From assembly GCA_900469475.1 (NCBI GenBank), contig UBXG01000008.1:124526-188525 (forward strand): DNA of 64,000 nt. Reading direction: 5' to 3'. The first letter of the stretch is position 1. Each line of letters begins with the position of its first letter. The notes below the pieces were generated by a model. The model saw only the letters and a list, made by a program, of their open reading frames with translations, did no database searches and had not been told where the DNA came from. Below, in pieces: positions 1 to 10,602 of this stretch. The stretch comes from Hyphomicrobiales bacterium. Its GTDB lineage: Bacteria; Pseudomonadota; Alphaproteobacteria; Rhizobiales; Rhizobiaceae. Position numbers and translations under genes: made by a program.

Positions 1-32
1 CAGAGAACTATTATGCTTTTGAGGGTAATTTT

Positions 33-935
33 GTGCTGCAAGAATTGATCGATAACGGACAGGTCATGCGGACGGTTTCCCTGCCGCGTGGACGCCACCG
101 CTTGCACGCCATGCCGACCAGTGCGGGATATGAAATCCGCGACGACGAACCCTATGATTGGGATGGACGACGGCGCGGCCTCACACCGTTCACCGTCCTA
201 CAGCACACGATCAGCGGCACGGGTCGACTGCGCTATGAAAGCCGTAATTATCGCGTCAATGCCGGTGATACGCTGCTCGTTCTCGTGCCGCATAATCATC
301 GCTATTGGCTGGAGAAGGGGGAGCGTTGGGAATATTTCTGGATCTCCATGAACGGCGAGGAAGCGCTGCGCATCCATCGGCTGATCCTCGCCGCAGCCGG
401 TCCGGTGTTGAAGCTGCAGCAGGCGACCATCGATCATCTTGCCGATTGCAGCCTTCGGCTCGTCAAGGGCGCCACGACGCCGGCTTCGGCTTCGGCGATC
501 GCCTATGAAGCGGCCATGGCGCTCTATGACGACGTCTTCGGCTCGCATGCCTTTGCTGCCGACCGCTCCGTCATGCAGATTGTCATCGACCACATCAATG
601 CCAATCTCGACAAGCCGCTGCCGGTCGAAGAGCTTGCAAAGGTGGGCGGTCTCAGCCGCGCGCATTTTTCGCGCGTCTTCGCCGAGAGCGAAGGCGTGCC
701 GCCGGCTGAATTCGTGCTGCAACAACGGATGCAGCGCGCGGCGAAGCTGCTGACGAAGGCTGCCTTCATTCCCGTCAAGGAAGTCGCGATCATGTCGGGC
801 TTCGACGATGCCAATTATTTCTCCAAGGTATTTCGCCGCATCTACGGCATCAATCCGACGGAGTTTCGCACGACAGGCATGTATGCCGCCGTGCGCAGTC
901 CGGTCGAGGAGACGAAGAACGCGCGGAGCCGATAG
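33..935 (+). CDS. AraC-family transcriptional regulator
   Basis: 300 residues, the usual length for an AraC protein with an N-terminal cupin-like sensor domain (about residues 35-150) and a C-terminal pair of helix-turn-helix motifs (about 185-290). The C-terminal half shows the family hallmark, a second helix reading VKEVAIMSGFDDANYFSKVF followed by GINPTEFR. The GTG at 33 opens the longest frame; an in-frame ATG at 66 (residue 12) is an alternative, and no strong ribosome site separates them. It lies 197 bp upstream of, and in the same direction as, a GH2 glycosidase, so it probably activates that gene in response to a sugar. The ligand cannot be read from sequence. Confidence 0.85.
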   Translation: MLQELIDNGQVMRTVSLPRGRHRLHAMPTSAGYEIRDDEPYDWDGRRRGLTPFTVLQHTISGTGRLRYESRNYRVNAGDTLLVLVPHNHRYWLEKGERWEYFWISMNGEEALRIHRLILAAAGPVLKLQQATIDHLADCSLRLVKGATTPASASAIAYEAAMALYDDVFGSHAFAADRSVMQIVIDHINANLDKPLPVEELAKVGGLSRAHFSRVFAESEGVPPAEFVLQQRMQRAAKLLTKAAFIPVKEVAIMSGFDDANYFSKVFRRIYGINPTEFRTTGMYAAVRSPVEETKNARSR

Positions 936-1132
936 ATCCATGATAGGTCGGCATCCTTGCTATCGCTTGTATGCCTTGAAAATCGAAATCCGCCAACTGG
1001 TCGCATTGCGCAACGGCGGCGGGCCTGTATAGATATCGCCCCGCGGCGTCCCGCCTGCCTCGCCGCGCGCCTGACTTCCCAGCAACATCTGTTCGTCATC
1101 CGATGCGACGGGCTTAATCGATAGGATTGAAT

Positions 1133-3376
1133 ATGCGTTCTGTTGTCGCCTTCAATGAATCCTGGACGTTTCATGAAGGGTTTACGCCCGAGGATGCCGG
1201 TCGCCAGCAGGAAGGGCAGAGTGTTACGCTGCCGCATACGGCCGTCGAACTGCCTTTCAACTATTTCGACGAGAAATCCTATCAGCGCGCCTTTACCTAT
1301 CAGAAGATCATCAACTGGGACGAGGCCTTCGCAGGCCGCGAGGTATCGCTGATCTTCGATGCGGCCATGGCCGATGCCGTCGTCTATCTGAACGGTGAGG
1401 AAATCGTTGCCCACAAGGATGGCTACACGCCGTTCGAGGCCCGCCTGACCGGCCGCCTGCGCAAGGGTGAGAATTTGATCACGGTCAAGATCGACGGCAG
1501 CGAGAATCCGCAGATCCCGCCTTTCGGCGGCCGGATCGATTATCTCACCTATGCCGGAATCTATCGCGATGTCTGGCTGAAGGTTGCCGCGCCCGTCTCC
1601 GTCGCCAATATCAAGGTCGAGACGACGGATGTCCTTTCCAACCGCAAATCCGCGACGGTGCGCTGCGACATCTCCAATCCGCAAAATCGCGCTTTCAAGG
1701 GTACGGTGACCGTTACTTTGCGCTCCGCCGATGGTGCAGCTATTGCTGCCGCCCAGGCTGACACGTCGGGCGAAAGCGTGACGCTCCGCTTCGCCGACCT
1801 TTCCGGCCTTTCGCTGTGGGAACTCGACAATCCCGTCCTCTATTCCGCCGACGTGGAGCTTGCGAGCGAGCACGGTATGGACCGTCTTGCCGCGACTTTC
1901 GGCTTCCGCACGGCGAACTTCACCGCGGAAGGTTTCCTGCTGAATGGCAAGAAGCTGAAGCTGCGCGGCCTCAACCGCCATCAGGCCTTCCCCTATGTGG
2001 GCTATGCCATGGGCCGTTCCGCCCAGGAGCGCGATGCCGAAATCATGAAGCGCACGCTGAAATGCAACATTGTGCGCACCTCGCATTATCCGCAGTCGAA
2101 ATGGTTCCTCGATCACTGCGACCGCATCGGCCTGCTGGTTTTCGAGGAAATTCCCGGCTGGCAGCATATCGGCGATAAGGAATGGCAGCAGGAATCGATC
2201 CGCAATGTACGCCGGATGATTGAGCGCGACTGGAACCATCCGTCCATCGTCATCTGGGGCGTGCGTATCAACGAATCCCAGGATTCGCATGATTTCTACA
2301 CAGAGACGAACCGGCTGGCGCGCGAGCTCGATCCGACGCGCCAGACCGGCGGCGTGCGTTACATCACCGAGAGCGAAATGCTCGAGGACGTCTATACGAT
2401 GAATGATTTCATCCTCGGCAATGAGGAACTGCCCGGCGCCAACCGGCCGCGCACGCCGCTGAGGCCGCAGCAGGAAAATACCGGCCTTTCCAAGGATGTG
2501 CCCTATCTGATCACCGAGTTCGGCGGCCATATGTATCCGACGAAAATCTACGATCAGGAGCAACGCCAGGCCGAGCATGTGCGCCGGCATCTGGAAGTTC
2601 TGAATGCCGCCTATGGTGACCCATCGATCTCAGGCGCGATCGGCTGGTGCATGTTCGACTACAACACCCATAGCGATTTCGGCTCGGGCGACCGCATCTG
2701 CTACCATGGCGTCATGGACATGTTCCGCGAGCCGAAATTCGCCGCCTATGTCTATACCAGCCAGTGCGAGCCCTCCGAAGAGGTCGTCATGAAGCCGGTC
2801 ACGATCTGGGCACGCGGCGAGCGCAATATCGGCGGCGCCCTGCCGCTGATCGTGCTCACCAATTGCGACGAGGTCGAGCTGCGCTACGGTTCTCTGACCA
2901 AGCGTCTCGGTCCGGACCGGGAAACGTTCCCGCATCTACCGCACCCGCCCGTCGTTTTCGATCACCGCTCCTTCACGCCGGACGAACTCGGCGTATGGGG
3001 CATGGAGTGGGAGGACGTGCATTTCACCGGCTATATCGGCGGCAAGCCGGCGGTGGAGCAACACATGGTCGCCAATCCGCTGCCAACCTCGCTGCAGGTA
3101 GAAGCCGATTCTGATACCCTGCGCGCAGGTGAGCGCGATACGGTGCGCGTTATCGTTCGCGCGCTCGATCAGGCTGGCTTGCGTCTTCCTTTCCTCAATG
3201 AAGCCATCAAGATCAAGGTTGAGGGTCCGGCGAAGGTCATCGGGCCGGAAACGGTGGCATTCCAGGGCGGGACCACGGGTTTCTGGCTGCAGGCAACCGG
3301 AGAAGCCGGTGCGATCAAGCTCGAAGTCTCATCTCCGCGCTTTGCCCGCCAAAGCGTGAGCTTTACCGCAAAATAA
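1133..3376 (+). CDS. Glycoside hydrolase family 2 enzyme (beta-galactosidase/beta-glucuronidase type)
   Basis: About 747 residues with the LacZ-type order: jelly-roll sugar-binding domain (about 1-160), immunoglobulin-like domain (160-260), TIM-barrel catalytic domain (260-560) and C-terminal beta domains. Visible family motifs are GLNRHQAFPYVG at 279-290 and RTSHYP at 315-320. The likely acid/base is Glu381 in RINES and the likely nucleophile is Glu462 in ITEFGG. No signal peptide is seen, so the enzyme is probably cytoplasmic and acts on an imported glycoside. The frame is open from a TTG at 1127, but the ATG at 1133 is the more natural start. Galactosidase, glucuronidase and other beta-glycosidase specificities cannot be told apart here. 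It sits between an AraC gene and a convergent GntR gene and next to a sugar importer. Confidence 0.88.
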   Translation: MRSVVAFNESWTFHEGFTPEDAGRQQEGQSVTLPHTAVELPFNYFDEKSYQRAFTYQKIINWDEAFAGREVSLIFDAAMADAVVYLNGEEIVAHKDGYTPFEARLTGRLRKGENLITVKIDGSENPQIPPFGGRIDYLTYAGIYRDVWLKVAAPVSVANIKVETTDVLSNRKSATVRCDISNPQNRAFKGTVTVTLRSADGAAIAAAQADTSGESVTLRFADLSGLSLWELDNPVLYSADVELASEHGMDRLAATFGFRTANFTAEGFLLNGKKLKLRGLNRHQAFPYVGYAMGRSAQERDAEIMKRTLKCNIVRTSHYPQSKWFLDHCDRIGLLVFEEIPGWQHIGDKEWQQESIRNVRRMIERDWNHPSIVIWGVRINESQDSHDFYTETNRLARELDPTRQTGGVRYITESEMLEDVYTMNDFILGNEELPGANRPRTPLRPQQENTGLSKDVPYLITEFGGHMYPTKIYDQEQRQAEHVRRHLEVLNAAYGDPSISGAIGWCMFDYNTHSDFGSGDRICYHGVMDMFREPKFAAYVYTSQCEPSEEVVMKPVTIWARGERNIGGALPLIVLTNCDEVELRYGSLTKRLGPDRETFPHLPHPPVVFDHRSFTPDELGVWGMEWEDVHFTGYIGGKPAVEQHMVANPLPTSLQVEADSDTLRAGERDTVRVIVRALDQAGLRLPFLNEAIKIKVEGPAKVIGPETVAFQGGTTGFWLQATGEAGAIKLEVSSPRFARQSVSFTAK

Positions 3377-3381
3377 CGCGC

Positions 3382-3416
3382 TGCCGGCTCTCTTCCGTCA
3401 GGCGGCGGAGCCGGCA
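3382..3416. terminator. Inverted repeat between convergent GH2 and GntR genes
   Basis: Nine-base perfect stem (TGCCGGCTC / GAGCCGGCA, arms 3382-3390 and 3408-3416) with a 17-nt loop, placed just after the GH2 stop and overlapping the last codons of the convergent GntR gene. There is only a short T run, so a bidirectional terminator is plausible but not certain. Confidence 0.4.
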
Positions 3417-4309
3417 ATTTCGCCTGCGGCTTGCGGGATCGACTGCAACAGCGTCTGTCGCGCCGAGGCAAGGTGCAGGCGGCAGGCGGCATCGATCCTT
3501 TGCTGGTCGCGCGATTGCAGCGCTTCGATGTAGTCGAGATGCTCCGCCACGGCGCGGGCATTGCGCTCGCGGGCAAACGCCTTGTTCCACTGATAGTGAT
3601 AGTGAAAAATGATGGCAATGACGTCGTAGAACTCGGTGATGAAGCGGTTCTTCGAGGCGCGATGGATGAGGAGATGGAATTTTTCGTCAAGGCGCGAGAA
3701 ATCGCGGTAGTGCGCGTCGAAATCTTTAAGCAGTTCATGGTGTTCCTGCTCGATCGCCTTGAGATCCTCCCAGGCGTGATGATTGGCCGGCAGGCGGCCG
3801 AACTCGGCCGCCGAGTGCAGCTCGAACATTTCGCGCACGTCGGCAAGCTCGAGTGCGAATTCGCTGGTGAAGCCCTTGAGAATCCAGTGGCTGTTCGGCC
3901 GCTTCTCGATCAGGCCGAAGCGGCTGAAACGGATAAGGAATTCACGAACGACGGAGGTGCCCGTGCCGATTTCGCGCGCCAGTTCCAGCTCGTTGATCTG
4001 CATGCCCGGCTGGGCTTCGTCGGACATGATGCGCGTCATGAAGCTGCGCTCGATGATATTGTGCAGGGAATCGGTTTCTTCCTTGGGGAAGAAATCGGCC
4101 TGGGTCGGCAGGCGAAGCACTGTCTTCTGCCGCTTGTTCCACAGAATGATGCCAGCGTCGCTTAGACGCATGAGGATCGCTCGCGCCGTGCTGCGGCTGA
4201 CGCCAAGTTCGGCTGCGATTTCAGGCTCGCTCGGCAGCTCGGTATCGAGCTTCAAGCGGGCCGCATAGCGATTATAGGCTTCCTTGAAGAGCGTGTTTTG
4301 CCTTGCCAT
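3398..4309 (-). CDS. GntR-family regulator with tandem winged helices and FCD domain
   Basis: 303 residues from the ATG at 4309, chosen because GAGGGGGAA precedes it; the frame is open further upstream but without a ribosome site. A first winged helix covers about residues 20-70 (LPSEPEIAAELGVSRSTARA). A second helix-turn-helix lies at about 105-160 (ELELAREIGTGTSVVREF), followed by an all-helical FCD ligand-binding domain (about 170-290, with the FADVREMFE-like helix reading ELADVREMFELHSA). Typical FadR-like proteins have one DNA-binding domain, so the doubled arrangement is unusual. It is divergent from the aldo/keto reductase and sugar ABC genes and probably represses them until a sugar or sugar acid binds the FCD domain. 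Confidence 0.85.
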   Translation of the reverse strand: MARQNTLFKEAYNRYAARLKLDTELPSEPEIAAELGVSRSTARAILMRLSDAGIILWNKRQKTVLRLPTQADFFPKEETDSLHNIIERSFMTRIMSDEAQPGMQINELELAREIGTGTSVVREFLIRFSRFGLIEKRPNSHWILKGFTSEFALELADVREMFELHSAAEFGRLPANHHAWEDLKAIEQEHHELLKDFDAHYRDFSRLDEKFHLLIHRASKNRFITEFYDVIAIIFHYHYQWNKAFARERNARAVAEHLDYIEALQSRDQQRIDAACRLHLASARQTLLQSIPQAAGEIAGSAA

Positions 4310-4443
4310 TTCCCCCTCACGTCTCGTCGCCGCTCTTTGCCGGTGGCGCTGTCTGAACCATGTCCCGATGGCAGTCAATTGCAGGAGTTCTGTCGAAACC
4401 GCAGTTTCCGTCGTCTCCCGCGACGGTCCCCATGATTTCCTCG

Positions 4444-4472
4444 TTGACACCAAAATGTTTATTGTAGATAAA
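4444..4472 (+). promoter_or_regulatory. Candidate promoter of the aldo/keto reductase and ABC transporter operon
   Basis: A perfect TTGACA at 4444-4449 is followed after 15-17 bases by TAGATA/GATAAA (4465-4472), in an AT-rich patch about 85 bp upstream of the aldo/keto reductase start and 135 bp from the divergent GntR start. The position fits a promoter controlled by that regulator. It was read by eye only. Confidence 0.4.
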
Positions 4473-4555
4473 AAACAAAATCAATGGCGATGGATGTCGA
4501 GAGCCTCCGTTAACGCCACCGAAATTGAAATGGCGGCCATCACAAGGGAGAGGTG

Positions 4556-5575
4556 ATGCAGACGAGAACAATCGGCAGGACGGGCCTTGAGGTCACAGAG
4601 ATCAGCTTTGGCGCTGCAGCGCTGGGCGGCCTCTATCGCGCCTGCCCCCGCGACCAGGCAATGGCGACCCTGCAGGCCGCATGGGACAGCGGCATCCGCT
4701 ATTTCGACGTTGCTCCCTGGTATGGCTTCGGCCTCGGCGAGCGCCGCGTCGGCGATTTCCTGCGTGATCAACCAGAAGACAGCTATGTTTTGTCAACGAA
4801 AGTCGGCCGCCTCATGCGCCCGGTGCCGACCGACAGGGTGCCAAATTACGGCTATGTCGACCCCCTGCCTTTCGATGCCGATTATGACTATTCCTATGAC
4901 GGGATCATGCGCTCGGTAGAGTTCAGCTATGCCCGTCTCGGCCTTAACCGCATCGATATTCTCTATGTCCACGATATCGGCGGCTATACCCACGGCAAAG
5001 CGCTCAACGAGCACTATCTCGGCCAGCTTCTAGGCTCCGGGCTGAAAGCTCTTGAGGAGTTGAAGTCGTCCGGCGCGATCAAGGCTTATGGTCTCGGGGT
5101 CAACGAGATACCGGTCTGCCTGGATGTAATGCATGCGGCCGATATCGATTGCATCCTGATTGCCGGCCGTTACACGCTGCTGGATCGTTCAGCCGTTGCC
5201 GAGCTGCTGCCGCTTTGTGAGAAGAAGGGAACATCGCTGGTCGTGGGCGGCGTCTTCAATTCCGGCATTCTGGCGACAGGACCCGTGCCCGGCGCGCATT
5301 TCGACTACCTGCCGGCGACGCCGGATATTTTGGCCAAGGTCGGAGCGATGGAGGAGATTGCCCGCAAGCACGGTCTGCCGCTTGCCCAGCCGGCGCTTCA
5401 GTTCCCGCTGCGCAGTCCCAGCGTGGCCTCGGTTCTGATCGGTACGGCGAAGCCCGAAAGTCTTGTTCGCAATATGCAGCTGATGGAGCCAAGGCTTCCC
5501 GACCGCCTGTATGAGGAATTCGAAGGGTTGACTGTGGTCGCGCCTCCTTTGGGAGACGAGGCTGTGAGAGTCTAG
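4556..5575 (+). CDS. Aldo/keto reductase, aldose 1-dehydrogenase-like
   Basis: 339 residues forming an NAD(P)-dependent TIM-barrel oxidoreductase. The family tetrad is visible: Asp and Tyr in YFDVAPWYGFG, Lys in STKVGR and His in VHDIGG. The N-terminal GRTGLEVTEISFGAAALGG is typical of the subgroup holding D-threo-aldose (L-fucose) and L-galactose dehydrogenases, which oxidise aldoses to lactones. ATG at 4556 is used because AGGGAGAGG lies just upstream; a GTG directly before it gives one extra residue. The following genes encode a sugar ABC importer, so oxidation of the imported sugar is the likely job. The exact sugar is not known. Confidence 0.85.
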   Translation: MQTRTIGRTGLEVTEISFGAAALGGLYRACPRDQAMATLQAAWDSGIRYFDVAPWYGFGLGERRVGDFLRDQPEDSYVLSTKVGRLMRPVPTDRVPNYGYVDPLPFDADYDYSYDGIMRSVEFSYARLGLNRIDILYVHDIGGYTHGKALNEHYLGQLLGSGLKALEELKSSGAIKAYGLGVNEIPVCLDVMHAADIDCILIAGRYTLLDRSAVAELLPLCEKKGTSLVVGGVFNSGILATGPVPGAHFDYLPATPDILAKVGAMEEIARKHGLPLAQPALQFPLRSPSVASVLIGTAKPESLVRNMQLMEPRLPDRLYEEFEGLTVVAPPLGDEAVRV

Positions 5576-5753
5576 TAAATTGAGAGCTATCGAGCCGGCC
5601 GGAGAGGCGGCTTCGTAGAGGAGGAAAGCCTGTTTTGGCGTCAGTGGCAGTTCCACCGCGCCAAGCGTGATGTCTCAGGGCGTTACGATACCGAGCCGTA
5701 AGCGTTCAACGGCGGGTGTACAGGAGAATAGAGCGCTTTGAGAGGAGAAGCAG

Positions 5754-6743
5754 ATGAAAATTGCCAAGTCACTTCTGTCCCGCCGCAGCTTTGCCGGCCT
5801 TGCCGGTGCTGCCGTCATCGCCATGGCGATGCCCATGCAGTCCTTCGCGGCCGACGTGACCATCCCGATCATCGTCAAGGATACGACATCCTTCTACTGG
5901 CAGATCGTTCTTGCCGGCGCCCGCCAGGCAGGCAAGGATCTCGGCGTGAAGGTGCCGGAGCTCGGCGCTCAATCGGAATCCGACATCAACGGCCAGATCA
6001 GCATTCTCGAAAACGCCGTCGCCGGCAAGCCGGCTGCGGTCGTCATTTCGCCGACCGAGTTCAAGGCGCTCGGCAAGCCTGTGGATGAAGCCGCCAAGTC
6101 CGTGCCGGTCGTCGGTATCGACTCTGCCGCCGATTCCAAATCCTTCATCTCGTTCCTGACCACCGACAACGTTCAGGGCGGACGTATTGCCGCTGACGGT
6201 CTTGCCGCCGCTGTCAAGGGAGTTACCGGCAAGGAAGAGGGTGAAATCGCCATCATCACCAGCCTTCCGGGTGTCGGCTCTCTCGACCAGCGTCGCCAGG
6301 GCTTCCTGGAAGAGGTCAAGAGCAAGTATCCGGGCCTCAAGGTCGTTGCCGATAAGTATGCGGATGGCCAGGCAACCACCGGCCTGAACATCATGACCGA
6401 CCTGATCACTGCCAATCCGAAACTGGTCGGCGTCTTCGCCTCCAACCTGATCATGGCACAGGGTGTCGGCCAGGCGATCGCCGAAAACAAGCTCGGTGAC
6501 AAGATCAAGGTCATCGGCTTCGACAGTGACGACAAGACCGTCGGCTTCCTGAAGTCGGGCGTTCTTGCCGGCCTGGTGGTGCAGGATCCCTACCGCATGG
6601 GTTACGATGGCATCAAGACGGCGCTTGCCGCTTCCAAGAAGGAAAAGGTTGCCGCCAACGTCGACACTGGCGCCAATCTCGTCACCAAGGCCAATATGAG
6701 CGATCCGAAGATCGACGCTCTGTTGAACCCGAAGGTCAAGTAA
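5754..6743 (+). CDS. Sugar ABC transporter periplasmic substrate-binding protein (ribose/RbsB type)
   Basis: 329 residues with an N-terminal export signal containing a twin-arginine-like LSRRSFAGLAGAA and a likely cleavage near SFAAD. A Peripla_BP_4 fold follows: PIIVKDTTSFYWQIVLAGARQ at the start of the mature part, a ribose-binding-like VVISPTEFKAL, and a C-terminal VVQDPYRMGYDGI that is highly characteristic of RbsB-like proteins. The ribosome site GAGAGGAGAAGC precedes ATG 5754. It is followed by a hairpin and then the ATPase and permease genes, which suggests that the binding protein is made in excess of the membrane parts. Confidence 0.92.
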   Translation: MKIAKSLLSRRSFAGLAGAAVIAMAMPMQSFAADVTIPIIVKDTTSFYWQIVLAGARQAGKDLGVKVPELGAQSESDINGQISILENAVAGKPAAVVISPTEFKALGKPVDEAAKSVPVVGIDSAADSKSFISFLTTDNVQGGRIAADGLAAAVKGVTGKEEGEIAIITSLPGVGSLDQRRQGFLEEVKSKYPGLKVVADKYADGQATTGLNIMTDLITANPKLVGVFASNLIMAQGVGQAIAENKLGDKIKVIGFDSDDKTVGFLKSGVLAGLVVQDPYRMGYDGIKTALAASKKEKVAANVDTGANLVTKANMSDPKIDALLNPKVK

Positions 6744-6750
6744 GTCTAAA

Positions 6751-6782
6751 GGCCGCGCCCGCGAAATCGGGCGCGGCTTTTT
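6751..6782 (+). terminator. Intrinsic terminator or attenuator after the binding-protein gene
   Basis: A ten-base perfect stem (GCCGCGCCCG / CGGGCGCGGC) around a six-base loop is followed by a run of T residues ending at 6782. This is a classic rho-independent shape, 8 nt after the stop of the binding-protein gene. As the ATPase gene follows in the same direction, partial readthrough is likely. Confidence 0.75.
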
Positions 6783-6837
6783 CGTCTGGTCGCTTTCCCA
6801 AGGTGGCCGCGCGGCGATGCGAGAGCGAGGAGACCCC

Positions 6838-8388
<1,551 letters not shown>

Positions 8389-8419
8389 ACGATAAACAAG
8401 TTTAAAGAGGGAGAAAAAA

Positions 8420-9391
8420 ATGGCCGCGAATACGACAGAAGGCCCGACCGTAGCGCCGCGGCGCAAGATGAACATCCTCTTCAGCCTGACGCTGATCCTG
8501 CTGCTTCTGGCGCTCTGGATTGTTCTCGGATTCTGGACCAACAAGTTCTGGACGCCGCTCAACATAACCAATCTGATGCGTCAGGGCTCGATGACGGCCA
8601 TTCTTGCGCTTGGCCAGACCTTTGTCATCATCACGGCGGGCATCGATCTTTCCGTCGGCGCGATCGTCGGCTTCTGTACCGTCATCATCGCCTGGCTGTT
8701 GCAGGCGGGTTTCCCGGTGTGGTCCGCCATCCTCATTACCTTGTTGTTCGGGGTACTGATCGGCGCATTTCATGGGTTCGGCATCGTGCGCATGGGTCTG
8801 CCGCCCTTCATCATCACGCTGGCAACGCTGACCTCGCTTCGCGGCATAGGGCTGCTGATTACCAACGGCTCGACGATCAACATCGTCAATGACGATTTCA
8901 GCAATTTCGCAGTGTCCGATTTCCTGGGCATCCCGAGCCTGTTCTGGATGGTGATCCTGGTAGCGATTCCGGCTGTCATCTTCCTGCATCTGAGCCGCTG
9001 GGGCCGTTATCTCTTCGCCGTCGGCTCAAACCGCGAGGCGGCACGCCTGTCCGGCGTCAACGTCAACTGGATGATCTATCTCGCCTATATCCTGTCGGGA
9101 ACCTGTGCCGCCTTCGTCGGCATTCTGCTTGCCTCGCGCATCGCCATCGGCAATGCCACCCAGGCCGACGGCTGGGAGCTGCAGGCGATCGCCTCCTCGG
9201 TGATCGGTGGCACCAGCCTGTTCGGCGCCGTCGGGACGGTCTACGGCCCTTTGATCGGCGCCTTCATCCTGGCGACCATCAACAATGGCGCCAACCTGCT
9301 GAACCTCAACTCCTTCTGGCAACGCATCATCACGGGCGTCCTGATCATCGTCATCGTCTATTTCGATCAGCTGCGCCGCCGCCGCGCTTAG
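8420..9391 (+). CDS. Sugar ABC transporter permease (RbsC-like)
   Basis: 323 residues, highly hydrophobic, with about eight to ten membrane segments and the BPD_transp_2 family signatures VIITAGIDLSVGA and RYLFAVGSNREAARLSGVNV. The latter is the EAA-like loop that contacts the ATPase. The ribosome site AGAGGGAG precedes ATG 8420, 31 bp after the ATPase stop. It is the last gene of the importer operon; no second permease is present, so it probably forms a homodimer. Confidence 0.92.
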   Translation: MAANTTEGPTVAPRRKMNILFSLTLILLLLALWIVLGFWTNKFWTPLNITNLMRQGSMTAILALGQTFVIITAGIDLSVGAIVGFCTVIIAWLLQAGFPVWSAILITLLFGVLIGAFHGFGIVRMGLPPFIITLATLTSLRGIGLLITNGSTINIVNDDFSNFAVSDFLGIPSLFWMVILVAIPAVIFLHLSRWGRYLFAVGSNREAARLSGVNVNWMIYLAYILSGTCAAFVGILLASRIAIGNATQADGWELQAIASSVIGGTSLFGAVGTVYGPLIGAFILATINNGANLLNLNSFWQRIITGVLIIVIVYFDQLRRRRA

Positions 9392-9418
9392 CAGTGTAAT
9401 TGATACGCGATGCAGCCA

Positions 9419-9444
9419 AATCGGGCGGGCTATCCCGCCCGATT
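9419..9444. terminator. Strong hairpin at the end of the sugar importer operon
   Basis: Eleven-base perfect inverted repeat (AATCGGGCGGG and its complement, loop CTAT), 27 bp after the permease stop and before the convergent end of exoZ. It has no T tract, so it may act as a rho-linked 3' end or mRNA stabiliser. The rest of the 9392-9600 gap shows nothing else. Confidence 0.5.
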
Positions 9445-9600
9445 GCTGTGCGAAACAAGGGCCTCACGATCGGGTTGGACGATCGCCCAAAACGTGGCGC
9501 CGACCAGAGCCCATATAGTCCCGAATGCAAGTGGCATGCAGGGGCGATGGATGATGACCTTCAGCAGGTATGAGAGCGAAAAGCGCAGCCCGGTCAGGTC

Positions 9601-10602
9601 TCAGGCCGGCGAGGGCCGGGACCTCCGCCAGCTCAGGCCCTTCAGCAGATTGCGCAACGGCTTTTCGACGGCTTCATAGGCGACAACGCCGAGGAGCGTG
9701 CCGGAGATGACGCTGACGAAGGTAACGGCGTCTGACGGTATCTGTAGCGACGACAGCAGCTTGACGATCACCGAGATCGCGAGCGTATGCCAGAGATAGA
9801 TCGAATAGGACGCGTTGCCGAGATAGGTAAGGGGAGGGACGGATGGCAGCTTGCCGCTGCGCTCAATGGAGACCGTGCCGAGGACCAGGGCGACGGCAAG
9901 CGGACCGCACGTCATCTCGTTGAAGTCGAGGGCAAGCAGTTCGATGGCGGCAAAACCGGCGATCGATACGACCACCAACGCGAGGCCAACGCCAATGCCT
10001 GGAACATGTCCTTTCAACCAGAACCGGGCAAGCACCGCGCCTGCCACGAATTCCAGAATAATCGGTCTGACATAGGTGGCAAGCATCGGCGATTGCGGAT
10101 GGATGAGAGCGCCGATCGCGACGAAAGCGGCAAAGATGCCGATCAAGCTGCCGAGCCGCAGGCGCTGCGGCAGAAGCAGGCAGGCCGCGAAGATCACATA
10201 GAAGAACATCTCGAAATTCAGCGTCCATCCCTGCACCAGCACAGGCCATATCTCGCCGCTGCTGGGCGACCTGACGGGAATGAACAACAGCGAACCGAAT
10301 ATATGGCTCGCCGTCAGCTTCATGTTCGGAAACAGTCCCACCACGGCACCGGCAATCATGATGATGGTCACGATCCAGTAGGATGGCGCGATGCGCTGCA
10401 GCCGGTCGAGCACGAAACGCAGCGGCGTCACGGGACGGCGCTCGCTCATGGTCCACATGATGAAGCCGCTGATGACGAAGAAGACGTCGACGCCGGCGGC
10501 GCCGATGCGGAAATGGCCGCCACTGCGCTCGGCGGCATGAAACAGCACGACCGCAAGAGCAGCAAGAGCACGCAGATATTGGATGCCGTAAAGCGTCTTC
10601 AT
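9601..10602 (-). CDS. exoZ: ExoZ, succinoglycan O-acetyltransferase
   Basis: 333-residue integral membrane acyltransferase 3 family protein. It starts MKTLYGIQYLRALAALAVVLFH, the typical family opening with the catalytic-site His and an Arg nearby, and has about ten hydrophobic segments. Further family signs are VDVFFVISGFIMW and a C-terminal NASYSIYLWHTLAI. In Sinorhizobium meliloti ExoZ adds the acetyl group to the succinoglycan repeat unit. Its ATG overlaps the exoQ stop (ATGA), so the two are translationally coupled in an exoY-F-Q-Z operon. In S. meliloti exoB follows exoZ; here an unrelated sugar importer follows. Confidence 0.88.
   Translation of the reverse strand: MKTLYGIQYLRALAALAVVLFHAAERSGGHFRIGAAGVDVFFVISGFIMWTMSERRPVTPLRFVLDRLQRIAPSYWIVTIIMIAGAVVGLFPNMKLTASHIFGSLLFIPVRSPSSGEIWPVLVQGWTLNFEMFFYVIFAACLLLPQRLRLGSLIGIFAAFVAIGALIHPQSPMLATYVRPIILEFVAGAVLARFWLKGHVPGIGVGLALVVVSIAGFAAIELLALDFNEMTCGPLAVALVLGTVSIERSGKLPSVPPLTYLGNASYSIYLWHTLAISVIVKLLSSLQIPSDAVTFVSVISGTLLGVVAYEAVEKPLRNLLKGLSWRRSRPSPA

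Noticed and set aside
842..2590. Long minus-strand open frame (582 codons) opposite the GH2 gene
   Set aside because: It mirrors the GC-rich third-position pattern of the real GH2 gene, has no recognisable domain, and the plus frame has clear catalytic motifs.
9410..9679. 89-codon frame after the sugar permease
   Set aside because: It contains the strong hairpin at 9419-9444 and overlaps the 3' end of exoZ.
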